Shown here in pieces: positions 20,135-20,748 of a DNA stretch of 20,748 bases. Origin of the DNA: an uncultured Thermomicrobia bacterium (GTDB lineage: Bacteria; Chloroflexota; Chloroflexia; Thermomicrobiales; JALYUS01). Location of the stretch: the NCBI GenBank assembly GCA_937968015.1, contig CALBSO010000138.1, positions 1-20,748 of the forward strand, in the 5' to 3' direction. Positions within the stretch are counted from its first letter, which is position 1, and each line of letters opens with the position of its first letter. The translations under genes and the position numbers were made by a program. The notes under the pieces are model-generated. The model was not told the DNA's origin and did not search any database. It saw only the letters and a program-made list of their open reading frames with translations.

Positions 20135-20748
20135 CTACGTATAGAGGTCTTGATAGATGAGAAGGAGATCGTTGTTCTGTTGAGCGATGATCTGCTCTAA
20201 GAGAATCAATGATTGGAACAGCACCGCCTGGCGTTGCGCGTCGGTCGTCGCCCCCGCATAGGCATCCTGGACTTTCTGAGTGAGTTGATTGAGGGCGGTC
20301 TGCGCCTTTGTGATGGTGTCCTTGACCTCGGCCGCCGTCTCCTTCGTCAACGGCTGCTTCTGCACTTGCACCTGCTGGATACCCGTTGGCGGCGCGGCTT
20401 TCGGATGGAAGGTATTGATGCCCTGAAAGATCGTGAGCGCGAGAAGCAACGCCGCAATGATGCCAAGCAGCGCCGTCGTCATCGGGTTGCCGCGCCGCGC
20501 GTCCGTTGGGGGCGCCTGTGGTGTGATCGTCGTGTTTGCCGGTGCCCAATCCCGGCCGGGAACGGCCGGGCCGGCAGGCGGGATGGGAGGCGGCGGGACA
20601 TAGCGCCCGCCCTCGTAGGGGCGCGGCGGCTCCACCATGCCGCCGGGCGGGGCGGGTTGCGGCACGGGGATGCGCGGCGGATAGGAGGGCTGCGCCGTCG
20701 GCGGCTGAGGTGCGGGGTGGGGCGCGGGTTGTGGGGATGGCTCCGGCG
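20135..20748 (-). CDS. Proline-rich single-pass membrane protein (5' end beyond the window)
   Basis: Unknown function. The frame is open from the window edge to a TAG at 20135, about 203 residues, so the start lies outside. The N-terminal half is very rich in Pro, Gln and Ala (PQPAPHPAPQPP and similar, then PPPPIPPAGPAVPG). It is followed by one membrane helix (TTALLGIIAALLLALTIF, about 20420-20479) and a helical, probably coiled-coil tail (KETAAEVKDTITKAQTALNQLTQKV, then LLEQIIAQQNNDLLLIYQDL). A GTG at 20665 is an internal codon that could be mistaken for a start. The domain order resembles envelope-tethered proteins with a disordered cytoplasmic arm, but I recognise no family. Confidence 0.8.
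   Translation of the reverse strand, partial: PEPSPQPAPHPAPQPPTAQPSYPPRIPVPQPAPPGGMVEPPRPYEGGRYVPPPPIPPAGPAVPGRDWAPANTTITPQAPPTDARRGNPMTTALLGIIAALLLALTIFQGINTFHPKAAPPTGIQQVQVQKQPLTKETAAEVKDTITKAQTALNQLTQKVQDAYAGATTDAQRQAVLFQSLILLEQIIAQQNNDLLLIYQDLYT

Overview
The window is high-GC bacterial DNA that is mostly coding, with Shine-Dalgarno sites ahead of nearly every gene. No rRNA, tRNA, CRISPR array, transposase or phage gene was seen. Several features together suggest a Chloroflexota (Thermomicrobia-like) bacterium: a short RpoD-type sigma factor, an L,D-transpeptidase carrying a duplicated extracytoplasmic repeat, TP-rich lipoproteins, a CopC-CopD fusion and many short palindromic or heptameric repeats. 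This taxonomy is an inference from protein flavour and not proven.

Layout. (1) 1-2150, minus strand: a two-component system, OmpR-type regulator followed by its histidine kinase, which runs off the left edge. (2) 2312-4254, minus: an unknown 87-residue protein behind a possible GAAC-N4-GTTC operator promoter, a DUF4190-like membrane protein, and two tandem DinB-fold proteins that are tightly coupled. (3) 4598-5590, plus: a primary-type sigma factor. (4) 5664-10948, minus: seven closely packed genes. They are a substrate-binding lipoprotein, ATPase and permease of an NMT1/SsuABC-type importer, a DUF6886-like protein, a TP-rich lipoprotein, a single-pass membrane protein and an SDR oxidoreductase. 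(5) 11259-12365, minus: an L,D-transpeptidase, divergent from a class II aldolase-like protein (12627-13289, plus). (6) 13381-15888, minus: a CopC-CopD protein fused to a YtkA-like domain and a C-terminal cytochrome c, divergent from a Tat-exported GH26-like glycosidase (16101-17117, plus). (7) 17168-20748, minus: a cyclic-nucleotide-binding/DUF1003 protein, an M20 peptidase, a histidine phosphatase and the 3' part of a proline-rich membrane protein.

The most unusual signal is a set of 7-bp tandem repeats arranged as inverted arms at the gene junctions of region 4. At the substrate-binding protein/ATPase junction and at the ATPase/permease junction, one arm supplies the stop codon of the upstream gene and the start codon of the downstream gene. 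The opposite arm has no stop in any frame and is translated as an N-terminal extension. Related arms lie between the membrane protein and the SDR gene, and between the sigma-factor and SDR stop codons. They resemble the heptameric STRR sequences known from cyanobacteria, but here they appear to act as translational punctuation and as new coding sequence.

Functionally, the window mixes envelope and transport genes (importer, L,D-transpeptidase, copper/cytochrome fusion, GH26), regulation (two-component system, sigma factor, cNMP sensor) and small-molecule hydrolases. I see no single pathway joining all regions.
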